From positions 181,001-245,000 of the forward strand of contig JACEFZ010011691.1 in NCBI GenBank assembly GCA_014155875.1: a stretch of 64,000 nucleotides of DNA, read 5' to 3'. A program made the translations under genes and the position numbers. This DNA is from Cepaea nemoralis. Its lineage: Eukaryota > Mollusca > Gastropoda > Stylommatophora > Helicidae. The notes under the pieces are model-generated. The model was not told the origin of the DNA. It did no database searches and worked only from the letters and a program-made list of their open reading frames with translations. Below are positions 23,180 to 33,248 of the stretch, in pieces (the first letter of the stretch is position 1; each line of letters opens with the position of its first letter).

Positions 23180-23393
23180 GGTCAGCATGGCCGATAGAAT
23201 AAAAGTGCTCATTCTTAAACATCTGGTGTGCTGATGTCCAGGTAGCAGGTTCAACCTCTACACCAGTCAGTTTGACTAAAATGTTGTTTACTCACCCTTG
23301 ACTTGGGGACATAAATTACAAGTACCTCAGAAGTCGGAGTGGGTTCACCTGATGGCGAGGGACACTAGTAATAGGGACAGCTAATCTACACAC
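23180..23393 (+). mobile_element. SINE S2 copy
   Basis: tRNA-like head with GGCCGATAGAATAAAAGTGC (A-box region) and CAGGTTCAACCTC (B box). The body AGTCGGAGTGGGTTCACCTG and the 3' part GGACAGCTAATCTACAC follow. A better copy is at 49355-49566. The head resembles Ser/Leu tRNAs. Confidence 0.75.
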
Positions 23394-23892
23394 AAAGAAA
23401 AATGACAACGGTGCCCCTACATGAGTTACTATGATGGTTAACTGACACTAGTATAGTACCCTTACATGAATCAGACCCAAACAAATGCAAAATCAGACCC
23501 GTCCACACATTTCAAGTAGCAACACATGTATAAACTAACGCTTGAGTTGAAAGCGAGCAAACAACAATGGCTATCATAAAAATGCTATTGCTGTCTTCAG
23601 CTGTCTCTCTTTATATACATGATAATCCACGACCCAGAAGTGTAGAGTACAATGAGCCACAATCTCTGTTTATGACAGTACTTTGAAAATGGAATACTGA
23701 GAAGTCATGTGATCCAGTTAATAGTAGCTACACTGAGGAGCTAAGGATAAGAACAACAGAGAAAAGCAAGACAACTGTACAGTCAACCTTATAATACTAG
23801 CATTATATCATCAAGTATCAACTAGAGTTAAGAACACACACTGTTTTTGTACATACAAAATATTCCAAGACAAATTTTTCCCTTAGTGAATT
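23394..23892. other. Unassigned interval
   Basis: AT-rich unique sequence between SINE S2 and the T1 element; nothing recognised. Confidence 0.4.
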
Positions 23893-23925
23893 TAAATAAT
23901 GAATTTATAAACAATAGGTTGCACA

Positions 23926-23940
23926 ATTTATTGCCTGGAA
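23926..23940 (-). terminator. Candidate poly(A) signal inside T1 terminus
   Basis: Minus strand reads GGCAATAAATTG about 730 bp downstream of the zinc-finger stop codon. It belongs to the T1 terminal repeat. Whether transcripts end here is inference. Confidence 0.3.
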
Positions 23941-24119
23941 TATTTGATCTTTGTTATGGCATAATGTATAATTTAGAAGTTACTAAACATAAAACTAAAC
24001 AATGAATCCTTCAAACTGAAATATACAGAGAAGATATTCCTATGCATATTTATACGGTCTACTACGGTAGTTTTAAACTGACTCTGATAGCTGTTTATGT
24101 ACACAACGACGACATGGCC

Positions 24120-24290
24120 AGACTTCAAGAAACAGATGTTAGCTTCTGGCATATCAATGATCCCAATATTACTGCAGCTCCATGGCCACTCTATCATGTT
24201 CAGCATTGAAAGATAGAAATTGTCTGTTGGTGAATGGTGAAGTCCTTATTCCACTCGTACGTTTCTGTGCATAACTGCTAGCAGTTGCGA
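24120..24290 (-). pseudogene. Degenerate duplicate of the zinc-finger gene C-terminal region
   Basis: Minus-strand translation gives DFTIHQQ, then in another frame SMLNMIEWPWSCSNIG. The gene itself reads DFTIHQQQLQSSLSMLNMLERPGSRSTIG (split here: DFTIHQQ, SMLNMLERPGSRSTIG). The DNA aligns with about 24985-25145 with many substitutions and indels. Same orientation as the gene and enclosed by T1 termini. Confidence 0.8.
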
Positions 24291-24660
24291 TTTATATTGT
24301 CAAGTCATTGTTGTGTAAACAAAAGGCGTTAAAGTCAGTTTAAAACTACTGTGGTAAAGAGTTTAAATTACCACAGTAAATAGTTTAATTTACTGTGTCA
24401 GTTTAAATTACCATGGTAAACAGTTTACTGTGGTAAACAGCCTAAATTACCATGGGATTATGTATGTTTTATATTAAAGCTTAAAGGATTGTTTGCTTTG
24501 GTTTATGTTGAATGACTTCTGCAGTATGCACCTTGTTGAGATGCAACAAAATATGTCAGGCAATAAGTCATGCAATCTATTGTTTGTGTCCTCATTATAC
24601 AAAACCAATCCTCCAATGTAGAAATACACAATGAAGTCTCCTATGATGAGAAACCCTGTG

Positions 24661-27606
24661 CTAGTACTGCATATTGTTGTGAGAATTCACTGGAGTCGGG
24701 TGTGAATGCAAGTCTTGATCCAGGCTGTCCGACATATGGTGCTGGTAGTTGCCATGGATACTAGCATGGAATGGCATACTAGTCACACTATGACTGTGGG
24801 AATAGACAATTGGCTCGCTAACGCTTCCATGATTTGTTCCGATATCCACATGATTATTGTACGAATAGCTTGCAAGTTCTTGGAGGTTGCCTGGCAACAT
24901 TGTGCTACAGGAAACTGGCAGGTTCATTGCCGAGCCTTGCTGCATTTGTATAGATGATGCCGTCTGGTTATAACTGGCTGATGGATGGTGGTAAGTTTCT
25001 GGCAAATTAACTTGCCCAATAGTACTGCGGCTTCCTGGCCGCTCTAACATGTTCAGCATTGACAGAGAGCTCTGAAGTTGCTGTTGATGGATGGTGAAGT
25101 CGCTGCTGCTGCCTCTATGGCTCTGAACATAACTGCTGGCGTCTCTGATGCTCATATCGTGGCCAACTGGCATATTTATTATTCTCAAACTCTGGTTGGA
25201 CATGGCGCCTGGCGGCATTAATCTGTCTTCGTTGATATTCTGTAAGGTTTGCTGTTGATGACTAAACTCTGGCACACTTCTGACGTCAAAGGACACATGG
25301 CTTCTGATGACCTCGCCATGATCTGGTGATGAAGTGAAATTTGACATAGAAGTAAGAACTGGGTTCTGTAGTTTCATGTTGTCGCTATGAGGACTGGCCA
25401 GTCGGATTTTCTGGGCTTTACTGTCCATTCCTGGTGAAGAACTGACCTGTTGCTGTTGTAAGCCAGACTGGATTGACCTACTTTCAGGTTCGCCAGGTTG
25501 GCAGTTCTGATCTTTATTTTGAATATGTTGATCATTCTGGAACGATGCATCATGGATTTTCTCTTGCAAAAGAGTATATTTCTCCTGATTATTCAGTGTG
25601 CTGCCTTTTCCTGCCAGTTCACCACTCCCTACTCTGTCACTCTGAGCATTTATCTTGCGTCTGTATTTATCCGTGGTGGCATCGCCTGAGGAGTCAGCAG
25701 ATGTCTGACTGCTACCAGACGACTGATTGGCGTTGGTGGGATTGGCTGACAGATGAGTGGGTGATATTTCTCTCTCAACACTGGCTGTACCCACGGCTTT
25801 AAATCCATCATACAGCTGGCTCCCGCTCTCAGAGCTGCTAGCTGCCAGAGCATTCTTCATGTGCAGCTTTTGATGCCGCTGGAGGCTGTACAGTCGAGGG
25901 AAACCCCGCCCACAAATGTGACACTTGAATGGCCTTTCAGCTCCATGGACTGTGCGGATGTGGAGAGTCAGGTTGGTGAAGCGACGAAAGGCTTTGTCAC
26001 ACACATGACAAGAGTGTGGTCGTTCGCCTGTGTGTATCAATATGTGGCGCGTCAAATGGTGTTGCCGCGTGAATCCCATCTTGCACACACCACATGCATA
26101 TGGTCGGCGCGTCCAGTCTAGAAGATGGGCTCGTGGTACGGGCCCACGTATGTGTAACTTCACATGTCGTTGCATGTGGTACTTTCTCGAGAAGCCTTTC
26201 CCACACCTGTCACATTTAAACATACCATCCTCACCCACACCGCTCCCTTTAAGGCTAGAACTCTCTCTGTATTTAGGGTTGGGGATTTTAATGTCATAAT
26301 ATTTCTTCATCTCTAAGTCTGAAACTGGGTTCTCTTTATCAGCAGCACACTTTTTAAGAGTTTTTGAAGTGCCTTGCATATCTGACCCACCTCCTGGAAG
26401 ACTGCTGCCCTCCTGGTGAGCTATGGAGTTGAGAATGTCCCTTGAAGCCGAAGTACTCAGAGAAATAATATTCAAGGACTCCGACGGATTGTTGCCTTTA
26501 TCCGAGATATTTATGGAACTGTTTGTAAACATCCGACTACTAGCAGAGTTGCAAGTTGGGAATTCTTCAATTTCCGGTTTAATTACGATGTGTGGGTTGA
26601 AAACATCCATGCTGTAGTGTCTATTAACAGTTTCTCTATTTTCTGCCTTAGTTAGCTTGCTTAGAAGTTCCTTGACGGCAAAATCATCCTGCTCTTTTTT
26701 GGGGGAGCTGCAATCCTCTGGAACAAGCTCCGACATGTCAATGGCATTATTCTTGTCATTTTCACCTTCGTAATCATATCCTTCATTCAATTTCGAAAGA
26801 GGATGAGTTTTCATGTGGTAGTTAAGGTGGCAGCACTGAGAAAAAGCCAGCATGCACAAATTGCAAACAAAAGGCAATGTGTTGCCGTACTCTCGACGAT
26901 GCTGCTCGAATGACAATTCGCTGCTGAACGTCCCGCCACAGACGTCGCAGTGGTGGGAGTCAATGCGGCGGTGACCAGCCGCTATGTGTTTGGCCAGGCC
27001 GTCAGAACGTGCAAATGACATTTTACATTTGGAGCAAGAAAACGGTTTGATGCGAGTGTGTGTAAACATATGTCTGTTCATGGTATACTTCTCAGCAAAA
27101 CCTCGGCCACACACCTCACAAACAAATGTCTTTTCCTTCTTCTTATAAGGATTCTTCTTTTTCATTTTCCTTTGGATCTCGCTGCTTCCTAAACTCCCCT
27201 GTTGAGCGGTGCTATGTGGCAACTGGAGAGGTTTCTTCTCGGAGTCGTCAAACTTTAGCCCAGCAACAGGCTTCATTACAGACACATTGCTGTGCATTTG
27301 CTCAGCTTCGTTAGCAGAGCTACAGTTTACAATACTCGAAACTCCAGCGTGACTGGGATCCCCTGCTCCGTGACCGAGCACTTGTTGTTCTGGGTCAGGA
27401 CAGTTGTTGTTGGAGGTGGCAAAGATGGAGACCCCAGGGTTAGCTACTCCTGAGCTGTTGCTTCTATCATCCCCGAGGATGAACTTTGTGTATATGTAGT
27501 CATGAAAGGAATCTTTGCCCTCAAATCCAGAAGCTGCCAGTTCTTGGATTAAGGAGGGTACAATCCCAGATCCTTCCAGTAGTGCTTGGCTAAGATTAGT
27601 TGCCAT
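24661..27606 (-). CDS. C2H2 zinc-finger protein, 981 aa, two clusters of four fingers
   Basis: Probable nuclear DNA-binding transcription factor. The start is ATG at 27606 (MATNLSQALL): it has a strong ACCATGG context and an in-frame TAA at 27657-27655 lies 16 codons upstream, so the frame cannot extend. Domains: basic patch KMKKKNPYKKKEK (about 148-160); finger 1 about 161-183, finger 2 about 189-212, finger 3 about 219-241 (second zinc-binding His lost, ends HRREYG), finger 4 about 247-269. The second cluster has fingers 5-8 at about 463-485, 503-525, 531-554 and 560-582; only the 6-7 link is the canonical HTGERPH type. Between the clusters IKPE (about 342) fits a sumoylation motif. Residues 583-981 are Ser/Gln/His-rich and low in structure. 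The whole frame is one exon. Ends NNMQY then TAG. The gene's orthologue is not recognised; no KRAB, BTB or SCAN domain is seen. Confidence 0.9.
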   Translation of the reverse strand: MATNLSQALLEGSGIVPSLIQELAASGFEGKDSFHDYIYTKFILGDDRSNSSGVANPGVSIFATSNNNCPDPEQQVLGHGAGDPSHAGVSSIVNCSSANEAEQMHSNVSVMKPVAGLKFDDSEKKPLQLPHSTAQQGSLGSSEIQRKMKKKNPYKKKEKTFVCEVCGRGFAEKYTMNRHMFTHTRIKPFSCSKCKMSFARSDGLAKHIAAGHRRIDSHHCDVCGGTFSSELSFEQHRREYGNTLPFVCNLCMLAFSQCCHLNYHMKTHPLSKLNEGYDYEGENDKNNAIDMSELVPEDCSSPKKEQDDFAVKELLSKLTKAENRETVNRHYSMDVFNPHIVIKPEIEEFPTCNSASSRMFTNSSINISDKGNNPSESLNIISLSTSASRDILNSIAHQEGSSLPGGGSDMQGTSKTLKKCAADKENPVSDLEMKKYYDIKIPNPKYRESSSLKGSGVGEDGMFKCDRCGKGFSRKYHMQRHVKLHIRGPVPRAHLLDWTRRPYACGVCKMGFTRQHHLTRHILIHTGERPHSCHVCDKAFRRFTNLTLHIRTVHGAERPFKCHICGRGFPRLYSLQRHQKLHMKNALAASSSESGSQLYDGFKAVGTASVEREISPTHLSANPTNANQSSGSSQTSADSSGDATTDKYRRKINAQSDRVGSGELAGKGSTLNNQEKYTLLQEKIHDASFQNDQHIQNKDQNCQPGEPESRSIQSGLQQQQVSSSPGMDSKAQKIRLASPHSDNMKLQNPVLTSMSNFTSSPDHGEVIRSHVSFDVRSVPEFSHQQQTLQNINEDRLMPPGAMSNQSLRIINMPVGHDMSIRDASSYVQSHRGSSSDFTIHQQQLQSSLSMLNMLERPGSRSTIGQVNLPETYHHPSASYNQTASSIQMQQGSAMNLPVSCSTMLPGNLQELASYSYNNHVDIGTNHGSVSEPIVYSHSHSVTSMPFHASIHGNYQHHMSDSLDQDLHSHPTPVNSHNNMQY

Positions 27607-28067
27607 GGTAAACAGCACACTCAAATAATCCACGTGGCAGAAAAGTTCGTATTTTTACTCCACTGCATCCAAACTTGACCCCTGCACAGCTTACATCAGG
27701 AAGGTAATCCGTACCTGTCCAATATAAGAGACATATTATGTTAACATGTGATCAGGAAAATGATAGTACAGATCAGAGAAATATGTTGCTTTGTACCGTG
27801 ACTTTGTTGCTCCACTATCACACCTGCACTTACATGCACACATCATCATGTCTTTAACTGTTTATGTTTTGTCTTTCAGTCATAATTAACTCTCTCTAGA
27901 CACCTGACAGTTACAAAATATCATTTTGTGATCGTGTGATTGCTGTGGGAAAACAAATGCCCCACAACTGAGTTGTACTGGTAACTATGTGTGTTCAGAA
28001 TTTCAGCCCAAATCTGATTCATCTAGTCTATTTATATGATATATAACTCTGCAGCACACAAAGGCCG
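27607..28067 (-). other. 5' flank of zinc-finger gene, possible splice acceptor
   Basis: Minus strand shows TTCCTGATGTAAGCTGTGCAG before 27681, a possible 3' splice site for a 5' UTR exon containing the start codon. No promoter element was identified. At 28027-28062 a short stretch resembles T1 inner sequence (TATATGATATATAACT). Confidence 0.35.
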
Positions 28068-29330
28068 GACGGAACGAACGAACAAACTTTATTTTCGAAG
28101 GGTAACAAATTGGGCACTCAGGCCCGTCTTACATTCAGCCCTTCCAATCACTCATCTTTCGTTCATCAGTGCATAGTGCATTCACATAGGAATAAAAAAC
28201 ATTGTCAAATGAATGTTGTAAGCATAAACAATACATGTCACCATGTTATGAGACGAATCCCCTACCCACCCACCCATCTCCTATTCATCCACGTGTCCCC
28301 CACACAAACATCAACCACCCAACCACACATACCCACAGGCACATACATGACCCCATCCATCCACGCATCCCCCAACCAACACATCCCAAACACACCCACA
28401 CATACATCATCTCCCTACCCACACACACACATCTCCCACCCATCACACATCCCCCCACCACACATTCCACACCCACCCACACACCCAGGCACACATGCAT
28501 GCAATCACCCATCCATACCACCCACACGCACACATCCTACCAACACTCACTCACCCACCCACATATCCTCCACCACCCACCTACACACCCCCAAACACTC
28601 AGCCAAACACACATCCCCCAACCACATTTCCATCACCCCCACATACACATATTCCCACCAACTCACATATCCTGCACTTACCCACACACAAAACCCAAAC
28701 CCACCCACACATCCCCCCTTGCACACATATTACCAACCACACAATCTCCCCCACGCACACCTCCTGCATCCACACATCCCCTCCCACCCCCAACCTACAC
28801 ACACTCACCCTCCCACACATCCTCCATCCATCCACTCGCCAACCATCCCACCCCGATCTCCAAACCCCAATCACACATCCCTTAACTACACATCTCACCA
28901 CCCATACACTCACACACACACATCTCCCCACCCTAACACACATCCTCATCCAAAAACACACACCAACCACCCACACACACCCCACCACCCACACACACCC
29001 GCCTTCCCACCCACACACACATCCCCCACCCATACACTCATCTCTCACACACATCCACCCACTCACGTATTCATCCATCAAACACTCACACCCACACATC
29101 ACCCACCCACCCATCAACACATGCATCTCTCATCTACCCTCCCACCCACCCACACCCCAACCACCCAGCCAAACACATATCCCCCATCCTCACATACATA
29201 CTCCATCCACCTGCACATTCCACACCTCCCCCATCCCACACAACACCCCATCCATAAACGCATTCCCCCCACATCCCCCCACATGCATTCCCCATACACA
29301 TCCCCGCCCACACATCATCGGAGTAGCAGG
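28068..29330 (-). mobile_element. VNTR-bearing retroposon, copy 2 (inverted)
   Basis: Mirror image of 40-1652: (GAAC)n, CAAACTTTATTTTCGAAGGGT, then CAAATTGGGCACTCAGGCCC and the rest of the 3' part in reverse (28068-28255), then a CA-rich minisatellite (28256-29315, units like CCCACACACATCCCCCACCC). The shared 3' part plus VNTR shows a common mobile unit. Long plus-strand Pro/His/Thr frames are repeat products. Confidence 0.65.
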
Positions 29331-29334
29331 GTAG

Positions 29335-30500
29335 AGGTATCCCTTATCAAAGGAGAAGTAAGATGCCTCCTTCCCTCTGCTAGCCTATGGGGTATCATTG
29401 GGCAAGGTGGAGTACCCGTTTAGCCCCCCCAAACAGGGTAATGTGAAGCTGCAAGATCAGGTGGTGGATCGGATTTAGGAGCAGCCGACAGATAGTTGTT
29501 GGTTATGGTGTCAAGTCAACGATAGTGGACAGAGGATCTCTCAATGGAGACAATGGCTATGGTCACCTGATCAATATGGTCACTGTCAGGAAGGAGGAAG
29601 AGTAGACTTACTCCTTACTGATTCCTGGGCAGAAGAGGCTCGTCAGCCTTGGTTTGTATCTCTAAACTTCAAACCTCTGCTGCCTTACAGGTATACCCAA
29701 ATGGGAAAGGCTTCAAAAGTAAACCCTGAGGACAAATCCAGAGATGGAATCCCTAAGGCAGTTCCATGTTGCAAATAACATAGTTCTGGCAACTCCTGCG
29801 TTTGCACCAATGCCAAGTTGCATTGGCTACTACCTTTCCCTTGGTTAACATTGATGACGTGGAAAGGGGGAACTTGCTACTGGGCAACAATGGTTCTCCA
29901 CATTCTATTGCCCAGGCTTGTACCCTGGAGAGGTCACTTCAGTACTGTGTAACTAAATGAGATATCTGAGACATATCCTGGGCATATCATGGAAAGACCA
30001 TATAACAAACAAACATGTGCTTGAAAGAGTAGATATTACCACAGTGCACTCTCTCCTCAAGCAGAGATGCCACTGGTGACTGGGCCACGTATCTTGAAAG
30101 GAGGATGAACGAAAAGATATTCTATATGGACAACTAGCCACAGGGAAGAGGCCAACCAGAAGATCCCAAATGTGATACAAGGATGTGTGTAAACAAGATA
30201 TGAAAACCCTTGGCATAGATTTGGACATGTGGGAAAGAGTTGTAGCAGACAGATGTTCATGAAGAAGAGAAGTACGAAATGTACTGGTGCTTTTTGAATG
30301 CAATCGGAAGCATAAAATGCAGTCACTTGTTGTGGGACGTGCTTCGTCTTACAGATGTGGAAATTGTGACAGAGATTGTCAATTTCACATTGGACTATAC
30401 ATTCACTCACGGCACTGTCAGGTGCCTTCCCAACGGCACAACTCTAAAGTCCTACAGGACTGAAAGAGGCCTACTACTACACAAAGGTGAGATGCAGGAA
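29335..30500 (+). pseudogene. L-A-related LINE with internal deletion
   Basis: 29335-29950 is a degenerate leader-like region (ACTGGGCAACAATGGTTCTC and TTGCCCAGGCTTGTACCCTG parallel the L-A leader at 2655-2700). It jumps directly to the RT C-terminus at 29953: LRHILGISWKDHITNKHVLE, then GKRPTRRSQM, YKDVCKQDMKTLGIDLDMWE. At about 30345-30420 lies a terminal zinc-finger-like motif YRCGNCDRDCQFHIGLYIHS followed by RHC. Endonuclease and RT core are missing. Confidence 0.7.
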
Positions 30501-30540
30501 AACATGTTTTATGTCTTATATGTTTTATATGTTATTATCA

Positions 30541-31030
30541 GGTCTTAGATATGACTGAGCTACTGTATGACAGCAGACAGTACTACTTGCTTTCCGGTAG
30601 CGCCGAACGTTGGGTGGCACTTACCAAACTCAACACCCCACCTTGTGCCAGTGGCTTCTGGTGAGAGAGCGCAATTGAGAGGGTACAAGCCTTATTATGG
30701 TGCGAGGAAATGCAACCTAAAGACAAATTGTCATGGCAGGGCAGACCAGGCCCTAAGCCTTGGTTAGCAGCTGGTGTAGGATCGAAGCTCCAACAGGCAG
30801 ACAGTCAGAGCATTGATTTGCTGGTCCTGCAGCTTGTCTTGTTCCAGATGTATTGGTGTTACCTTTCCTCTGGAGTGAATTAGGCAGGCCGAGAGAGGGA
30901 TCATGCTGCACGGGCAACACATGGTCTCTATATTTCAGCCCAGGCTTTGTGCTATGGTGAGGTATAACTCCATCCATGGTTTTACCACCAAGCGTTATAG
31001 TTACTATGCCTTTAGAAGCACAATGGGTAC
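30541..31030 (+). mobile_element. L-A leader joined to L-A 3' end
   Basis: Near copy of 2275-2710 (starts GGTCTTAGATATGACTGAGC). After about 30990 it passes into AAGCGTTATAGTTACTATGC, which resembles the L-A 3' UTR (31588-31650). An L-A copy that lost all coding sequence. Confidence 0.7.
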
Positions 31031-31165
31031 TTTGCTGTTAATTCACCCCAAACAAAATAGCATCCCTTACAGGGGATTATTTGCATCGGTCCTGCAATCA
31101 CTTCCAGTTAAGTGTTTGGTGGACTGCTGGACCAATCGATGGATGTTTTGTTAGTTTGTGGACTC

Positions 31166-31254
31166 GTAGGGCCCTCACCATTGTCGGAGTACTCCGATGC
31201 AGTGAGGGCCCCATAGGCCAAAAGATCCAACGACAATGAGGGCCCTACTACCCT
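31166..31254. other. Nested palindrome / hairpin
   Basis: GTAGGGCCCTCACCATTGTCG at the left is complemented by CGACAATGAGGGCCCTAC at the right (one bulge). Inside is CGGAGTACTCCG, a 12-bp perfect palindrome, and GTGAGGGCCC. Could be a small fold-back element or a structured RNA; function unknown. Confidence 0.6.
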
Positions 31255-31360
31255 AATACTGATTTCATGCTGCTGAAAGCATTTTTGGCCTTCATATGCT
31301 CTTGTTGATTGCTCTTTCACTTCTGCCATCATCTGTTATTACATGTCCAAGACAGGAGAC
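31255..31360 (-). mobile_element. L-C LINE fragment
   Basis: Minus strand matches the GHxITDDGRSExxIK region of L-C RT. Copies of this fragment and of the sequence that follows it (to about 31500) recur at 33148-33395 as a direct repeat. Confidence 0.65.
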
Positions 31361-31494
31361 ATCACCACATTATCATTATACTACATGTAATATGTAACTA
31401 GGCCATGGTTGCATGATTTAGCACACACAGCACATCATGGACTGGCTGGAATTAGGCTTGGGATGCTAATCTTTCTTCCAGAGGTTGTTTGGTA

Positions 31495-31660
31495 TTCCAA
31501 TGTCAACAGACCACGTGTTCACATGCACCCACTGTGAACGGACATTTACAGCGCGAATTGGCCTTATCAGTCACATTCGCCACCGCCATAGGTAAAAGTT
31601 ATTATGCCTTTTTAAAGCACAAACTATCGTCTGTCAAGACTGGCAAGGTGCCAATATAAA
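31495..31660 (+). pseudogene. L-A LINE 3' end (zinc finger plus 3' UTR)
   Basis: Reads FTCTHCERTFTARIGLISHI then RHRHR and stop: a C2H2-like finger that closes L-A. The 3' UTR GTTATTATGCCTTTTTAAAG and GACTGGCAAGGTGCCAAT matches the L-A copy at 56533-56660 on the minus strand. 5'-truncated. 31661-31830 is unassigned. Confidence 0.8.
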
Positions 31661-31834
31661 CAAACATTGAGATCTGCTGAACTAATTCCAGAACAAAAAT
31701 GTTGTTGGGGGTACATAATCATAAGGTTATATACTAAATTTCATTAGTTTTCCTCAGTTGGTTAATGAGTTATTGATTTTTATGTGGGGACAAACATTTG
31801 TGAACACAATATATATATATCCAGGACGTAGGTG

Positions 31835-31940
31835 CCATCTCCAAAGGAACCATGTTGCAGAACTCTAATTCCCCTCTCCAAGCCCTGAAGCCAGCAGGGT
31901 GTGCAACACCAGTACTGGAACTTCACATCTATAGAGATGC
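31835..31940. repeat. Dispersed fragment shared with 5190-5265
   Basis: Both contain CCAGCAGGGTG and CTTCACATCT at similar spacing. Family not identified. Confidence 0.5.
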
Positions 31941-31959
31941 ATAGTCAATTATTATCATG

Positions 31960-31960
31960 T

Positions 31961-31992
<32 letters not shown>

Positions 31993-32188
31993 GGTGCCAT
32001 TTCTAGAATGAAGGTTGGCTGCAATGGATCTCCAATACTGTCTGTCTCTCATCTTGATTGTACATTCTGTCAGGCTGATGTTCGTCCATCTCTTGATGTT
32101 ATCTTCCCACTTGTATCGTTGTCTACCTCTTGCTGGCTTGCCTTCAACCTTACCCTACAGTTCCGTCTTGATAATATTGGTGTGCCTT
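31960..32188 (-). mobile_element. L-C LINE 3' part with (ATCA)n tail
   Basis: Minus-strand L-C: (TTGA)n tail at 31960-31993, then the GCCATTTCTAGAATGAAGGT terminal coding. The copy is cut at 32188/32189 by the piggyBac-like element and resumes at 32886. Confidence 0.8.
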
Positions 32189-32885
32189 TTAACCCTTTAC
32201 AGGGTGGAACGTCCATTTCCGTCCGATCGCTTAAACGGGCAGACCATACGAACACGCCCGATACTATTATGCATTGTAAAAACATGATCTCTCGGCTTTC
32301 CGATACTTCTGATGGCTACTTTCACTTTCACCAATAGCTTGACAACATGGCCGCCATTTGCAAGCGCCTACTATGAATTTGAACGGACTTTGTTTTGGAT
32401 AGTTTTCGGGGTTTTTACGCTTAGTTTTTTCAAAATGGATTTCAGCGATTTTTCAAGTGATAGCCGAGATTTCGCTAAGTTCAATTTAAGTGACACTAAA
32501 GGGCATGAAGTTGACTATTAATCAGAGCTAGATATCAGTGAAAAGTGTTACTTTGCATTAGCAGTCTGAGTCGGACTTTAAACAAAGTGATTATGATTCT
32601 GAAAATGTGTTTGTAAATTGCCATACAGATGACTGAAAATCACAAACAATATGCTGTATTTCGTAAATATTTGTGTTCATATATGGATAACCGGCAACAA
32701 TCATGTGAGTAACATATTCTGCATGCTTTTCCCTTCATTGTGTTGTTTATTTAACTAAAATTGGTTGATTAACACCTTATTTGTGATGGTTTTACTAACG
32801 CAACCCGAAATTTTACCGAACCTGCAAAATATCTTGCCCGTTCACGGCTAAAAAACGGACAAGCATCTACCCGGTAAAGGGTTAA
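32189..32885 (+). mobile_element. piggyBac-like non-autonomous element with TTAA duplication
   Basis: The element proper is 32193-32881 (689 bp), flanked by TTAA at 32189-32192 and 32882-32885. Terminal inverted repeats begin CCCTTTACAGGGT on the left and, reversed, CCCTTTACCGGGT on the right; similarity resumes at ACGGGCA about 42 bp in. TTAA duplication with CCCT termini is characteristic of piggyBac. Removing the element restores a continuous L-C LINE. Confidence 0.88.
32434..32636 (+). pseudogene. Possible piggyBac transposase N-terminal remnant
   Basis: Starts MDFSDFSSDSRDFAKFNLSD and, past a stop, continues SESDFKQSDYDSENVF and CHTDD. An acidic, Ser-rich N-terminus is usual in piggyBac transposases, but there is no catalytic region and the match is compositional. 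Confidence 0.4.
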
Positions 32886-33248
32886 TAGAGTTGAAATATA
32901 CTTGCCTCTTTTTTATTTTTTGCATCATCTCTCATTTCATGCCCAGTTTTTCTAGAACCTCTATATTTAATTATTTATGTTTCCATGAAATAAAACGTAT
33001 TCTTCTGTACATCCACATCTCCAGGGCATCTGTTCGACTTTCTAATCTTTCGTTCATTGTCCAGGCTTCTGTGCCATACAATGGTGGCGAATATACATAA
33101 CATTTGACAATTCTCATTTTTATTTCATTGTTAATCTCTGGATGTATACTGATTTCATGCTGGTGAAAGCATTTTTGGCCTTCATATGCTCTTTTTGATT
33201 GCTCTTTCACTTCTGCCATCATCTGTTATTACATGTCCAAGACAGGAG
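32886..33248 (-). pseudogene. L-C LINE, RT C-terminal part
   Basis: Continuation of 31960-32188 beyond the piggyBac-like element. Minus strand reads YGTEAWTMNERLESRTDALE, MWMYRRIRFISWKHK and an upstream AYEGQKCFHQHE region that corresponds to the L-C frame with a shift. Confidence 0.8.

Larger units (their letters stand above)
23893..24600. mobile_element. T1 TIR element, copy 2 (zinc-finger gene fragment as cargo)
   Basis: Left end (about 23893-23960: AAACAATAGGTTGCACAATT, TATTGCCTGG) and right end (about 24520-24600: AGATGCAACAAAATATGTCA, GGCAATAAGTCATGCAATCT) are inverted copies of each other and match the other T1 copies. The interior holds a degenerate piece of the adjacent zinc-finger gene and, at 24340-24455, short TTTAAATTACCATGGTAAAC-type repeats. 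The right end lies about 60 bp beyond the zinc-finger stop codon, so the element sits in or near that gene's 3' UTR. Confidence 0.7.

Noticed and set aside
27607..27633. Nine-residue N-terminal extension of the zinc-finger protein from GTG
   Set aside because: GTG is not a normal start in animals; ATG at 27606 has a strong context and an upstream in-frame stop.
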